Source: Streptomyces sp. NRRL WC-3626
Lineage (GTDB): Bacteria > Actinomycetota > Actinomycetes > Streptomycetales > Streptomycetaceae
Assembly (NCBI RefSeq): GCF_000718785.1
Contig: NZ_JOCA01000002.1
Location: forward strand, 248,001-312,000
Direction: 5' to 3'
DNA length: 64,000 nucleotides
In this document: piece by piece, positions 49,237-58,481 of the stretch
Layout of the letters: every line of letters begins with the position of its first letter
Numbering within the stretch: the first letter of the stretch is position 1
Translations under genes and position numbers: made by a program
Notes under the pieces: generated by a model
What the model saw: only the letters and a program-made list of their open reading frames with translations
The model's database searches: none
What the model was told of the DNA's origin: nothing

Positions 49237-50532
49237 GTGTCCTCCAGCCGCCAGCCGCTGGCCGCCCGCATGCGGCCCACCTCGCTCGACCAGATGGTGG
49301 GCCAGGAGCACCTGATCTTCCCCGGCTCACCGCTGGAGCTGCTCGCCGGCGGACAGGGGGCCACCTCGGTCCTACTCTGGGGCCCGCCCGGGTCGGGCAA
49401 GACCACGGTCGCCAGCGCTATCGCGCATCAGACCAGCCGGTGCTTCGTCGAACTCTCGGCCACGTCCGCGGGCGTCGCCGACGTGCGCAAGACGCTGGCT
49501 GCTGCTCAGAAGACGCTGGACGCTGGCGAGCAGACGCTGGTGTTCATCGACGAGATCCACCGCTTCTCGAAGGCCCAGCAGGATGTGCTCCTGCCCGCCG
49601 TCGAGGCCGGGCTGATCTCACTCATCGGGGCGACGACCGAGAATCCGAGCTTCGCGGTCAACGCTGCGCTCGTCTCACGCTCGATCCTCATGGTGCTGCG
49701 ACCCCTGGAGAGCCGCGACATCGTCGCACTCCTGGCGCGGGCGCTCGATGACGACCCGCAACTCAGCGCGACCGGAATCGGCGTCGAGGACGCTGCACTC
49801 GATGCGATCGCCGACCTCTCCAGCGGCGACGTCCGCCAGGCGTTGAACCGTCTGGAGACCGCTGTCGCCACGGCGCAGGCCGCCGGTAAGAGCACCATCA
49901 ACCGTGAGGTGTTGGAGCAGATCACCGGATCCGTGCTGCAGCGCTACGACCGCGACCAGCACTACGACGTCATCTCGGCGTTCATCAAGTCGCTTCGCGG
50001 CTCGGATCCCGACGCTGCCCTGCACTGGCTGGCCCGGATGCTCGAGGCAGGGGAGGACCCGCGGTTCATCGCTCGCCGGCTGATCGTGCACGCCAGCGAG
50101 GACGTCGGCATGGCTGATCCGTCGGTGCTCTCCATCGCAGTGGCCGCCGCGCAGGCGGTCCAGCTGATCGGCATGCCCGAAGCCCGGATCAACCTCGCCC
50201 AGGCGACGGTCGCGATCGCCACGGCTCCCAAGTCGCCGGCAATCGTCCGCGGTATCGACCAGGCGCTCGGAGATGTGCGGCGTGGCCGCACCGGGGAGGT
50301 CCCGGTGCATCTGCGCGATGCGCACTACCCGGGAGCCAAGGCCCTCGGCCACGGCCAGGGATACCTGTACCCGCACGACTTCGAGCACGGCGTCGTCACC
50401 CAGCAGTACCTACCTGACCGAGCGCTCGGCACGCAGTACTACGTGCCGACATCTAACGGCTTCGAACAAACCATCAGCCAGCGGCTGAGCGCTATCCGTA
50501 GCCTCACCGCGACCCAGGAGAACAGACCATGA
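49237..50532 (+). CDS. rarA: RarA/MgsA-type replication-associated AAA+ ATPase
   Basis: 431 aa, GTG start. [20 protein letters not shown] (Walker A at 49-56), [16 protein letters not shown] (Walker B), [19 protein letters not shown] (sensor 1), [10 protein letters not shown], then the family's C-terminal tetramerisation part ([34 protein letters not shown]). Full length for the family. RarA acts at stalled forks with SSB; the element's own SSB, RecJ and PolB make a dedicated fork-rescue set plausible. Confidence 0.92.
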   Translation: MSSSRQPLAARMRPTSLDQMVGQEHLIFPGSPLELLAGGQGATSVLLWGPPGSGKTTVASAIAHQTSRCFVELSATSAGVADVRKTLAAAQKTLDAGEQTLVFIDEIHRFSKAQQDVLLPAVEAGLISLIGATTENPSFAVNAALVSRSILMVLRPLESRDIVALLARALDDDPQLSATGIGVEDAALDAIADLSSGDVRQALNRLETAVATAQAAGKSTINREVLEQITGSVLQRYDRDQHYDVISAFIKSLRGSDPDAALHWLARMLEAGEDPRFIARRLIVHASEDVGMADPSVLSIAVAAAQAVQLIGMPEARINLAQATVAIATAPKSPAIVRGIDQALGDVRRGRTGEVPVHLRDAHYPGAKALGHGQGYLYPHDFEHGVVTQQYLPDRALGTQYYVPTSNGFEQTISQRLSAIRSLTATQENRP

Positions 50533-50679
50533 CCTACACCACTGTTGACCCGCCCCCTCGTCACCGAGGACGACCTCACCGTCCAGTACGACGAGACCCG
50601 GTCGTCCCTGCCCCGGCGCCCCCGGCTGAGGCCCGCTGCTGTCGGTGGATCCGTTCGACGCACTGACGGCGTCGCTTGA
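50529..50679 (+). pseudogene. Small gene split at a C-run
   Basis: An ATG overlapping the rarA stop (ATGA) starts MTYTTVDPP; the frame changes at CCCCC (50553-50557) to LVTEDDLTVQYDETRSS and ends in a TGA at 50677-50679. A C-run indel explains the break. About 50 aa; function unknown. Confidence 0.45.
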
Positions 50680-50712
50680 CGATCTCCGCTCGCCTTGGGG
50701 GGAAGTGGTCTG

Positions 50713-51579
50713 ATGAGCAGCAAGACGACGGCCGCCCTCTTCGGGGCGGCCCCCCGCCCCCGGCTGGCGCTGGTCGCTGGCCCCCGGGTCATGGTCGGCT
50801 CGCAGGGCCCGGATAGCGACGCCGCGCGGACCATGGCCGATCTCGGCTGGTGTGCCGCGTTCGTGGACACGGTGCGGCTGGCTGTCACCGGTGGCCTGAA
50901 AGCCGACGCTTCCGGGTTCCGCGCGGCAGACGCGGACGGCCGTACAGGGCGGCGGGTCAAGGGTGAGCGGGTGCGGCTACTCGCCCGCTGCGGGTACCTC
51001 GCGCGTCACGCCTCGGGCCTGGTCGTGGCGACGGAGGACGGACACGAGGCGCTCAGGCTCGCCGAGGCTGCCGGGCCGGGCGTGCTGCGCGATGAGGCCG
51101 ACGTCATGGCGTCGGTTCGCAAGGCCCGCCGCGCCCGCCAGTGGGACAGCCACGCTGGCCAGGACGCGCACGCCTTGCCGGTGCTCCCCGGGGGCGGTGC
51201 GGAACGCCGCCGCCTGGCCGTCGCCCGCAAGGGCGCGGAGCGGGCGGCCGTCGAGGCGGAGAAGACCCGCAAGCGCATCGAGGCCCTGATGCGGCGGGCG
51301 CGGATCCGGGACCGCCGGGAGGCCCGCCGCGAGGCAGCACGGGAGGCCGAGCGCACCGCGCCGCGCCGGTGCTGCCGGGGGGTGTGGCCGCTGGACTGGC
51401 GGTGCGGGGAGTGCCGGGAACTGGCAGCGCGGGGCATCGAGGACTTCCCCGCCCTCCCTCCGGGCGACAGCGACAGCGACAGCAGGACACAGCAGGACCA
51501 CGACAACGACACGGATGGACGCACGGACATGGCGGGTAAGCGGTGTATCACGGTGAAGCGGATCACGGGGTTTCTGTAG
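50713..51579 (+). CDS. Hypothetical protein, 288 aa, ending at a TAG
   Basis: ATG after GGGGGGAAGTGGTCTG. N-terminal half alpha/beta; the middle is a long Arg/Ala-rich helix (RKGAERAAVEAEKTRKR, RREARREAAREAERTAPRR). A CC..CGEC Cys pair follows, then an acidic Ser/Asp-rich linker. An internal ATG at 51529 begins MAGKRCITVKRITGFL before the TAG. The frame stays open after the TAG (next entry). No family. Confidence 0.55.
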   Translation: MSSKTTAALFGAAPRPRLALVAGPRVMVGSQGPDSDAARTMADLGWCAAFVDTVRLAVTGGLKADASGFRAADADGRTGRRVKGERVRLLARCGYLARHASGLVVATEDGHEALRLAEAAGPGVLRDEADVMASVRKARRARQWDSHAGQDAHALPVLPGGGAERRRLAVARKGAERAAVEAEKTRKRIEALMRRARIRDRREARREAAREAERTAPRRCCRGVWPLDWRCGECRELAARGIEDFPALPPGDSDSDSRTQQDHDNDTDGRTDMAGKRCITVKRITGFL

Positions 51580-52135
51580 CACGCGACCACGCGCGCGCAG
51601 GTGTACACGATCGTGAAGGAGGACGGCCGCGAGTGGCCGTGGATCGTGGTGTCCCCCGACGGTGAACGCATCGCCCACCCGTCCGTGATCAACGACGAGC
51701 CGTTTATCGACGACATCCGCGACATTGTCAGGGCGCACGCCGACGGCAAGCCCGTTCCCTGTCTCCCCCGCTGACTCCGAGCCGGCCGCCGATGCCGTCG
51801 CTACCCCCGAGGAGGCAATCGGCGAGAGCGCCGAGAGCAGCGACGCGGACGAGGCCGCTCTGGTCACCGCCGACCTCAACAGCCTCCCCACCGGGCGCCT
51901 CGCTGCCCGCGAAGACACCACGTACATCTTCGCCGACATGCACGAGCTGCTCGCCTGGCTGCGTGCACTCGGCGGCCACGTCACCCACCAGGCGGCTGGC
52001 GACGGCGTCACCCTCTGGACCCTTCACACCCACACCGAGCCCCGCCGGGACGGCTCCCGGACCCCGGTCCTGGTGCACGCACTCGCCATGACGACCGAGC
52101 TGGTCCCCGCCGCCATCACCGACCCTGACGCCTGA
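51580..52135 (+). pseudogene. Coding continuation after TAG, shifted at a C-run
   Basis: After the TAG (51577-51579) the same frame continues HATTRAQVYTIVKEDGREW and DIRDIVRAHADGKPVP, then stops in a TGA in frame but switches at CCCCC (51765-51769) to ADSEPAADAVATPEEAIG and onward to LVPAAITDPDA and a TGA at 52133-52135. Whole unit likely one protein of about 190-200 aa starting at the ATG 51529. Function unknown. Confidence 0.5.
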
Positions 52136-52145
52136 AGGGCCCACC

Positions 52146-53258
52146 GTGAGCACCCTGTTCGACATCGAGCCCACCGCGCTGGTCGTGCCCGACAACACAG
52201 TCACTCGTGACCAGTTGCCGAATTTGGCGGACTACGACCTGATCGTTGGGAATCTGTCCGGCGGCAAGGACAGCTGGCTGATGCAGAGCGTTCTGATGGA
52301 CGCTGCCCGTGCGGCTGGTGTCGCCGACCGCGTGTGGACGTTCCACGCCACCCTGGGCCCGCTGGAATGGCCCGGCGTCGAGTACGGCGGCCAGTACTAC
52401 CCGAGCGTGTCCGAGCTCGCTGCCCAGCAGAGCGCCGCATCAGGTGTGCCAGCCGAGCGGCACATCGAGGCCACCAAGCTCACTCTGGACGACGATCCGG
52501 AGCCGTACGACCTGCTGACGTACATCGCCGCGTACGGCTGTTTTCCCCGGTTGGGCACCAGGTACTGCACGAAGGCCTTCAAGGAGCAGGTCGAGGATGC
52601 CTCGTTCACCCCGATCATCAACGGCTTGAAGGTGAAGCTGGGTCTGGCGACCAAGCCCAACGCGGTCAAGTTGACCCGGCGCGTTCGCCGCCTGAAGTCG
52701 CTCGGACTCCGCAGCGACGAATCTCGCGACCGCGCCGCCCGCCCCGCCTACCGAAACGTCATGACCAACGGCGTCCGCCACCTGGACGAGTGGTGCCCGG
52801 CCAAGGACTGGACCACGCAGCAGGTCAAGGACTTCCACGCGGAGACCGGCTTCCCGCACCACTGGACGTACGACTCCCACCCCGGCGCAGGCGACTGGGC
52901 AGGTACCTCCCGCTGCTCCTGCTCCTTCTGCATCCTCGGCTCCAAGCGGGACCTGCTGATCTCCGTACAGCGCCGCCCGCGCCTCGCCGAGCTGATCGCC
53001 CACGTGGAGACCGTCCGCGGCGACACCTTCCGCCCCGACATCTCCATGCACGAACTCCTCGCCCTGTCCCGCCAGCCTGGCGCGCCCAAGGGCGGCGTGG
53101 TCATCCCCGACGAGACCCCCGAGTTCCAGGCCATGAAGGCGTCCGTCATGGACGCCCTTTCCAAGCCGCCCCGCAAGGAAACCAGGCTGGCTGGCCGCCC
53201 CCGGACCTCGCTGCCCCTGCTCACCGACACCTGCGCCAGCTGCAACAGGTGCGCCTGA
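52146..53258 (+). CDS. PAPS-reductase-family PP-loop ATPase (DndC-like)
   Basis: 370 aa, GTG start 10 bp after the preceding stop. PP-loop LSGGKDSW (residues 38-44) for ATP pyrophosphate binding; RYCTKAFKEQ and a C-terminal Cys group SRCSCSFCILGSKRDL, plus a terminal TCASCNRCA cluster, suggest an Fe-S or zinc site. Such proteins occur on phages and in phosphorothioation (DndC) or sulfur/nucleotide metabolism. No dndB/D/E or sulfotransferase genes are nearby, so the substrate is open. Confidence 0.75.
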   Translation: MSTLFDIEPTALVVPDNTVTRDQLPNLADYDLIVGNLSGGKDSWLMQSVLMDAARAAGVADRVWTFHATLGPLEWPGVEYGGQYYPSVSELAAQQSAASGVPAERHIEATKLTLDDDPEPYDLLTYIAAYGCFPRLGTRYCTKAFKEQVEDASFTPIINGLKVKLGLATKPNAVKLTRRVRRLKSLGLRSDESRDRAARPAYRNVMTNGVRHLDEWCPAKDWTTQQVKDFHAETGFPHHWTYDSHPGAGDWAGTSRCSCSFCILGSKRDLLISVQRRPRLAELIAHVETVRGDTFRPDISMHELLALSRQPGAPKGGVVIPDETPEFQAMKASVMDALSKPPRKETRLAGRPRTSLPLLTDTCASCNRCA

Positions 53259-53392
53259 CACCAGAACGGACCTCGCTATGACCACCATGACCATCGCGCC
53301 CGCCGCCTGACCCGCAACGCAGACCAACCGCCCCCAGCAGCACCGGAGCACCACTCGGACCCAGCACCACACCCGCAGGACGGAGAACCGCC

Positions 53393-53587
53393 GTGACCGC
53401 CACCAGCTGCGAGGTAGCCGAGGAGCAGACCGAGGCGGCCGGCGAGTCCCGTGCGGGCAGCGACGCCGACGAGGTCATAACGGAGGTGGACGACGAGGCG
53501 GCGGCGGACATCGTCATTCGCCCCAGCCGCGCCCAGGGAACCAGCGTTGAAGGTGACACCCACCCGGCGGCGTGCGGGAGATCTTGA
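53393..53587 (+). CDS. Small acidic protein, 64 aa
   Basis: GTG start; strongly acidic (EVAEEQTEAAGESRAGSD, ADEVITEVDDEAAADI). Weak RBS. No domain. Confidence 0.4.
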   Translation: MTATSCEVAEEQTEAAGESRAGSDADEVITEVDDEAAADIVIRPSRAQGTSVEGDTHPAACGRS

Positions 53588-53638
53588 AGCGGAACCGGTA
53601 CGGGCGCCATTGTCCGCGACGACGGTTCAACCTCTCTG

Positions 53639-53965
53639 ATGAACGGCACCCGACTGACCACCCGGGTCGAGCACCCGACGCCCCACCTGCTGGAGTGCGG
53701 GCACCCGCCCATGCCGAGCGACGGCCCCGGTACCGGCTACGCCCGGGACCCGAAGACCGACGAACGGCGCTGCTCCCCCTGCGCGGACGCCTGGCAGCGG
53801 GAGCAGATGAAGACGGCCGACGTATGGATCGGCTACACCGGCGAAGACCGTAAGCGGTTCGCCACCTGGTCCGGCGGAGTGCTGGGCAAGGTCACCAGCT
53901 ACGTGACCGAGGAACGAGTCCGGAGCACGCCCAGCGGCGGCCAGTACCGGATGCGCGGCACGTGA
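53639..53965 (+). CDS. Hypothetical protein with Cys pairs, 108 aa
   Basis: ATG within CTCTGATGAACGG. LLECGHP and RCSPCADAW provide C..H and CxxC that could bind zinc; the remainder is helical and basic. No family. Confidence 0.5.
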   Translation: MNGTRLTTRVEHPTPHLLECGHPPMPSDGPGTGYARDPKTDERRCSPCADAWQREQMKTADVWIGYTGEDRKRFATWSGGVLGKVTSYVTEERVRSTPSGGQYRMRGT

Positions 53966-54013
53966 CGGTACAGCCATGGATGCAATCACAAGCTCAATTG
54001 AGGGGGAAGTTCA

Positions 54014-54598
54014 ATGACCCGTGCCCAACTACCGTACGGGTGGGACGGAAAGAAGCCGATCACTCGGGCCGACCGCGGGATGAGCATCAAGGTCGAGGGC
54101 CAGGAGCTGGTCTACCGATGCGACGCGTCCGGCCACATGCCCGAGCGGAACACCCGGTACCTGATCCTCAACGAGCGCCCGACGATGCCGCGTGGTGAGG
54201 CCCGTCTCGTGGACGACAACGGTCAGACATGGTGGACCGGGGCCGCATACGTGAACCTCAAGGGCACGTTCGGCGACGGTGAAGACCGCATGCTCGCCTG
54301 GAAGTTGGGCGAGGCCGACGCGCGGGATGGGTATCCCAGCTACCACATGCAGCAGCAGCGCCGTCCTGTCGGCTCGCACGGCGAGTGGGAGAACTATAAA
54401 TCCTCGTTCTCGATTCGGGCGACCGGGTGGACCGGACAGCCGCACGCGTTCAAGTCGGAGGCACTGGCGTTCCTGCGCTGGCTGCCGGAGGAACAGCCAG
54501 CCTACGAGTGGCGCGGCCGGGTCTTCCAATGGGTGAACGGCTATGCCGGCCGACCGCACACCGTCTACCCGGACGGCAAGGTTGTGCCCGACAACTGA
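54014..54598 (+). CDS. Hypothetical protein, 194 aa
   Basis: ATG after GAGGGGGAAGTTCA. Aromatic-rich alpha/beta protein with WGT/Trp motifs (NGQTWWTGAAYVNLKG, RGRVFQWVNGYAGRP). No family. Confidence 0.6.
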   Translation: MTRAQLPYGWDGKKPITRADRGMSIKVEGQELVYRCDASGHMPERNTRYLILNERPTMPRGEARLVDDNGQTWWTGAAYVNLKGTFGDGEDRMLAWKLGEADARDGYPSYHMQQQRRPVGSHGEWENYKSSFSIRATGWTGQPHAFKSEALAFLRWLPEEQPAYEWRGRVFQWVNGYAGRPHTVYPDGKVVPDN

Positions 54599-54754
54599 TC
54601 ACGTGCCGCTGTGGATTTTCATGCTCCAGCAGTACGTGCCCCCGGCTGGTGACGAACCGGCCGCATGGGTCGACACAGCGACCCGATACGTGCAACTGAA
54701 ACCGCGCGGGGCGGCGCGGAATCCGATCCGGTCGCGGCTTGCTGCGTGCGCCAC

Positions 54755-54946
54755 ATGAGTGCACGCATGCGTAAGGGCAAGCCCCAATACCGCGTGAAAG
54801 ACCGCGAGTTCAGAGGCGCACATTCCATCAGGCATTCGTGGTGTACACCGATGGCACCTGCACAGCAATCGATGTCTGAGTCTAACGGCAGCCCAGGAGG
54901 CAGCAGCAACGCCGCGCCCCGGGCTTCCGAATGTCAGCCGCAGTAG
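54755..54946 (+). CDS. Possible small protein, 63 aa
   Basis: ATG overlaps the stop of a 45-codon frame (54621-54758). Basic start (MSARMRKGKPQYRVKDREF), Ser-rich end. Only composition and overlap support it. Confidence 0.3.
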   Translation: MSARMRKGKPQYRVKDREFRGAHSIRHSWCTPMAPAQQSMSESNGSPGGSSNAAPRASECQPQ

Positions 54947-54967
54947 AAGTCCAGGAGGGGAAACCAG

Positions 54968-55546
54968 ATGCCGCACGTCTACAAGAGGCCCGAAAAGCAC
55001 TACGTCCAGCCCGGTGACACCGTCGTCGTCAAGCTCGGTGCGTCCGAATGCATGCAGAGTATGGGGCTGACCGGCAAGCTGATGCCGGTCTACATCCTGA
55101 GGGACGGATTCGGGCAACTCCGCGACCAGGAGACGGGCCACGACTACTCCATGCCGAACCCGCTCGGCTGGATGGAGTTCTACAAGGACGAGACCGGCTG
55201 GTACTCGTACGACGTCTACGAGATCGGTGTGAGCCACACCGTGACCCACGCGACCGGCCGCTTCTACGTCTACGTGGAAGGCAGGCAGCTATTCGGGGTC
55301 CAGTCTCCGCGTTTCGAGGAGATGCGCGACGCAGCCCGCGAAATGCACGGGCGGGATATCCCGAGCGCGGAGGTCCGCTTCGTGGAGAACAGCCGCTGTC
55401 TGCCCATCTGGTGGTCCCGCTCCGTTGTCGTGCCCCTCGACACCGAGGTCCGCGAGCGGGCTGGCCGCACCTACCGTGATACGTGGATCGACATTCCCGA
55501 GTACTTCAACCTGTTCGCCGGCCGGTACCATTTCCAGGAGGTCTGA
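54968..55546 (+). CDS. Hypothetical protein, 192 aa
   Basis: ATG after AGGAGGGGAAACCAG, a strong RBS. Beta-rich with many Tyr/Trp (GWYSYDVYEIGVSHTVTHA). No family. Confidence 0.65.
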   Translation: MPHVYKRPEKHYVQPGDTVVVKLGASECMQSMGLTGKLMPVYILRDGFGQLRDQETGHDYSMPNPLGWMEFYKDETGWYSYDVYEIGVSHTVTHATGRFYVYVEGRQLFGVQSPRFEEMRDAAREMHGRDIPSAEVRFVENSRCLPIWWSRSVVVPLDTEVRERAGRTYRDTWIDIPEYFNLFAGRYHFQEV

Positions 55547-55550
55547 GCCC

Positions 55551-56345
55551 ATGCGGCCTGCTGCCGAAAAATACCAGAAGTACAGCCGCAACGACGGAAT
55601 GCCGATCAACCTTCCGGACACAAAGCGAGTCGTCGAGTTCGTCGACCGGCTCGTGGAAACGGTCTGGACGCATGAGGAGCGCCTGGCCTTCGAGGCGAAG
55701 TACTACCACAGAGATACCAAGCAGGGGATCGTCGAGTTCTGGCAGGACCGGTGGTTGGAATACGCCCCGGAGATTGCCCGCCACGGCCGGTGCGTTACCT
55801 GGAAGCACCAGCGCGACGAGTGGACCCCATACCGAGTCGACGGTGTTCGCCTGGAGGACGGCGAGATCAAGGCCGTGATCCTCAAGGACCGCATGGGTTC
55901 GCGGTGGCAGGCGTGGCCTCGGGATCTGGAGCCCGCCCCCGAGCCGCACAAGCCGCTCGTCCCGGTCCGGATGACGACCGGCTACCGCACTGACCCCACG
56001 CCGAACCGGGTCAGCGTCGAGACCGCCGTGAAGGTGCTGCGCATGGCGGACCGCTACAGCAATGCGCCCCACGACCCGCACTGGACAGTCACACGCGAGA
56101 CCTACGCCCACCACGTCAAGGTCGTGATCAAGAGCAACCGCAGCTTGCTGGTCGACAGCATCCGCGTCCCGCATGGGGTAGCGCTGCTGGCGGCCGACGG
56201 CCGGTTCCAGATCACCCACACCTGGGACGGCCACGCGACGCGACGATGGCACGCCCGCTTCTGTGACCAGTTCCTCGGAACGTACGCCACGGACGTCGAG
56301 GCCGCCGATCGGCTGCACACCTTCAACGTCAAGCGCATGGGCTGA
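55551..56345 (+). CDS. Hypothetical protein, 264 aa
   Basis: ATG after CCAGGAGGTCTGAGCCC, 4 bp after the preceding gene, so co-translated. Helical N-terminus, aromatic/basic C-terminus (RWHARFCDQFLGTYATDVEA). Last gene before the P450 group. A 19-codon GTG frame (56384-56443) follows with AAAGGGAG upstream. No family. Confidence 0.6.
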   Translation: MRPAAEKYQKYSRNDGMPINLPDTKRVVEFVDRLVETVWTHEERLAFEAKYYHRDTKQGIVEFWQDRWLEYAPEIARHGRCVTWKHQRDEWTPYRVDGVRLEDGEIKAVILKDRMGSRWQAWPRDLEPAPEPHKPLVPVRMTTGYRTDPTPNRVSVETAVKVLRMADRYSNAPHDPHWTVTRETYAHHVKVVIKSNRSLLVDSIRVPHGVALLAADGRFQITHTWDGHATRRWHARFCDQFLGTYATDVEAADRLHTFNVKRMG

Positions 56346-56474
56346 CCGACACCCCGATCCGCCAGCAGGACCAAAGGGAGCACACGTGCAGATCACAGTC
56401 CAGGCCCGTCGACGCCCCAAGTGCCGAGCCCGGAAACTGGCGTAGGAGAACGGCCCCCTAGCTAGGGTGGACAC

Positions 56475-57665
56475 ATGGATCTTGCGGACGATTTGATCAC
56501 CCGCCCATACGACGTATACCAGGGGCTGCGGACCACCTCTCCGGTACACCGCATCACGGGAACGGATGGGCAACCTGCCTGGCTCGTCACTCGGTTCGAC
56601 GACGTTCGCGCAGGCCTTGCCGATCCGCTGCTGTCGCTGGACAAGACGCATGCGCGTGAGGGCAATTACCGGGGGCTGTCCCTGCCTCCGGCTCTGGACG
56701 CCAACCTCCTGAATATGGATCCTCCCGACCACACCCGTCTGCGTCGCCTCGTCGGGAAGGCCTTCACCCAGCGCCGGGTCGAGCAGCTGCGCGCGCCGAT
56801 CCGCGCCACCGCCGACCAACTCCTGGACGCTCTGGGCGCGGATGGCACCACAGACCTGATCACCGCCTTTGCGGCCCCGCTGCCGATCACCGTAATCTGC
56901 GATCTCCTCGGCGTCCCGGCAAGCCACCGCAGGGACTTCCGCTCCTGGACAACAGCGCTGATCGCCCCGGATCCGGCCCGCCCCCACGAAGCCAAGGAAG
57001 CCATCGTGGCCATGCTGGGCTTCTTCACAGAGCTCATGGCCCACAAGCGGCGCGAGCCGGCCGACGATCTCCTTTGCGACCTGATCGCCGTACGGGACAC
57101 GGAGGGCGACCGGCTCACCGAGGACGAGCTGATGTCCTTGGCCTTCCTCATCCTCTTCGCTGGCTATGAGAACACCGTCCAGCTGATCGGCAACGGGATC
57201 CTGGCCCTGTTGCAGCATCCGGACCAGATGGTGCTGCTGAGGCAGGACCCGTCCCGGATTCCTGCCGCCGTCGAGGAGTTCGCCCGTTTCGAGGGCCCGG
57301 CCTTGCTTGCCATCCGGCGCTTCGCGATCGAGGACGTGACGATCGGCGGCATCCGGATTCCGGCGGGCGAGACGGTACTGCTGTCCCTGTCCGCCGCCAA
57401 CCGCGACCCGGATCGCTTCCCGGACCCGGACCGCCTGGACCTCGGCCGCGATGCCGGCGGCCACCTGGCGCTCGGCCACGGCATCCACTACTGCCTGGGC
57501 GCACCCTTGGCACGAGCCGAGACTGAGATCGCCCTGGCCGCGCTCCTGGAGCGGTTCGCGGATCTTGAGCTCACCGGGAACGAACCGCGGTGGCGGCCTT
57601 CGCTGCGCGCCCGAGGACTCCTCGAACTGCCGGTGCGCTACGCAGCCACCGAGTCCTCGTCCTGA
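56475..57665 (+). CDS. Cytochrome P450
   Basis: 396 aa. I-helix AGYENT (about residues 229-234), K-helix E-F-A-R (EEFARFEG, ExxR), PERF-like DPDRFPDPDRLDLGR and the heme-binding LALGHGIHYCLGAPLARAE with the Cys ligand at about residue 339 are all intact. A soluble actinobacterial class I P450. A redox partner (ferredoxin) is not adjacent. A typical Streptomyces accessory gene, which implies that the cargo region starts here. Confidence 0.95.
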   Translation: MDLADDLITRPYDVYQGLRTTSPVHRITGTDGQPAWLVTRFDDVRAGLADPLLSLDKTHAREGNYRGLSLPPALDANLLNMDPPDHTRLRRLVGKAFTQRRVEQLRAPIRATADQLLDALGADGTTDLITAFAAPLPITVICDLLGVPASHRRDFRSWTTALIAPDPARPHEAKEAIVAMLGFFTELMAHKRREPADDLLCDLIAVRDTEGDRLTEDELMSLAFLILFAGYENTVQLIGNGILALLQHPDQMVLLRQDPSRIPAAVEEFARFEGPALLAIRRFAIEDVTIGGIRIPAGETVLLSLSAANRDPDRFPDPDRLDLGRDAGGHLALGHGIHYCLGAPLARAETEIALAALLERFADLELTGNEPRWRPSLRARGLLELPVRYAATESSS

Positions 57666-57716
57666 CCGAGGCACTCGTCGACGACGCCGCTGCCCTGTCC
57701 GGCGTGGGCGGGGCAG

Positions 57717-58481
57717 CTAGTCTCCGGCCAGTGCCTTCTTGTCGCGCAGGCGCTCACGCAGGGCACCGACCATGGGGAGCGTCAGACCGCAGAAGAGGAA
57801 CAGCACCGCCAGTCCGCTCAGCGTGGGGCTCACGACCTCCTCGGCCTTCAGCGGCCAGGGATTGTCGAGGGTGTAGAAGATGATGTACGAGCCCTTGGAG
57901 AACGCGTACGCCAGGCCGAGGGCCGCCGACACGGAGGACAAGGCGAAGCCGGCGCCGCTCCACGGTCTGATGCCCCAGTTGCGGCGTGCCGTCCTGCCGC
58001 ACATGAATGCGAGTTCAGCGCAGGTGACCAGGACGTAGGAGAGGTAGATCAGCAGATACGCGGCGACCTTCGGGTCGTCGGCGTACTCGGTCGTGAACTC
58101 GACATCGGGCCGGTTCGTGGCCAGGAAGAGCGGCACCAGGATCATCAGTTCCACCGCGGCGGCGAAGCCGCGCTGGAACATCGCGGCCTTCAGGTACTCG
58201 GGCCGGTAGGCGAGGTCCACCATCGTGATCTGAAGGAAGGCACACCACAGGACCGCACAGATGTGAGCCACCAGCTTGCCGACGTTGTGCAGGCCCGTGA
58301 TGTCCTGCAACGCATCGGCCACCGCGGGGACGGCGCACAGGACGCCCAGTGTGCACACCCCGAAGGCGAGGGCGATCGCCCAGGTGGACACCCGCGGATT
58401 GCCCACGGCCCTCCGTGTGCAGAGCGCTGTGACCACCAATCCGGCTGCGGTGCACGTCCCGAAGACTATGCCGTCGACCAC
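57717..58481 (-). CDS. MAB_1171c-type multi-span membrane protein
   Basis: 254 aa, GTG start next to the stop of the XRE gene. About seven hydrophobic segments (STWAIALAFGVCTLGVLC, LMILVPLFLATN, YLLIYLSYVLVTCAELAF, GLAVLFLFCGLTLPMVG). The family is common in Streptomyces and regularly sits beside an XRE regulator; its substrate is not established. Confidence 0.65.
   Translation of the reverse strand: MVDGIVFGTCTAAGLVVTALCTRRAVGNPRVSTWAIALAFGVCTLGVLCAVPAVADALQDITGLHNVGKLVAHICAVLWCAFLQITMVDLAYRPEYLKAAMFQRGFAAAVELMILVPLFLATNRPDVEFTTEYADDPKVAAYLLIYLSYVLVTCAELAFMCGRTARRNWGIRPWSGAGFALSSVSAALGLAYAFSKGSYIIFYTLDNPWPLKAEEVVSPTLSGLAVLFLFCGLTLPMVGALRERLRDKKALAGD

Noticed and set aside
55506..57674. 722-codon minus-strand ORF opposite the P450 and neighbours
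   Set aside because: Antisense shadow; P450 motifs are on the plus strand.
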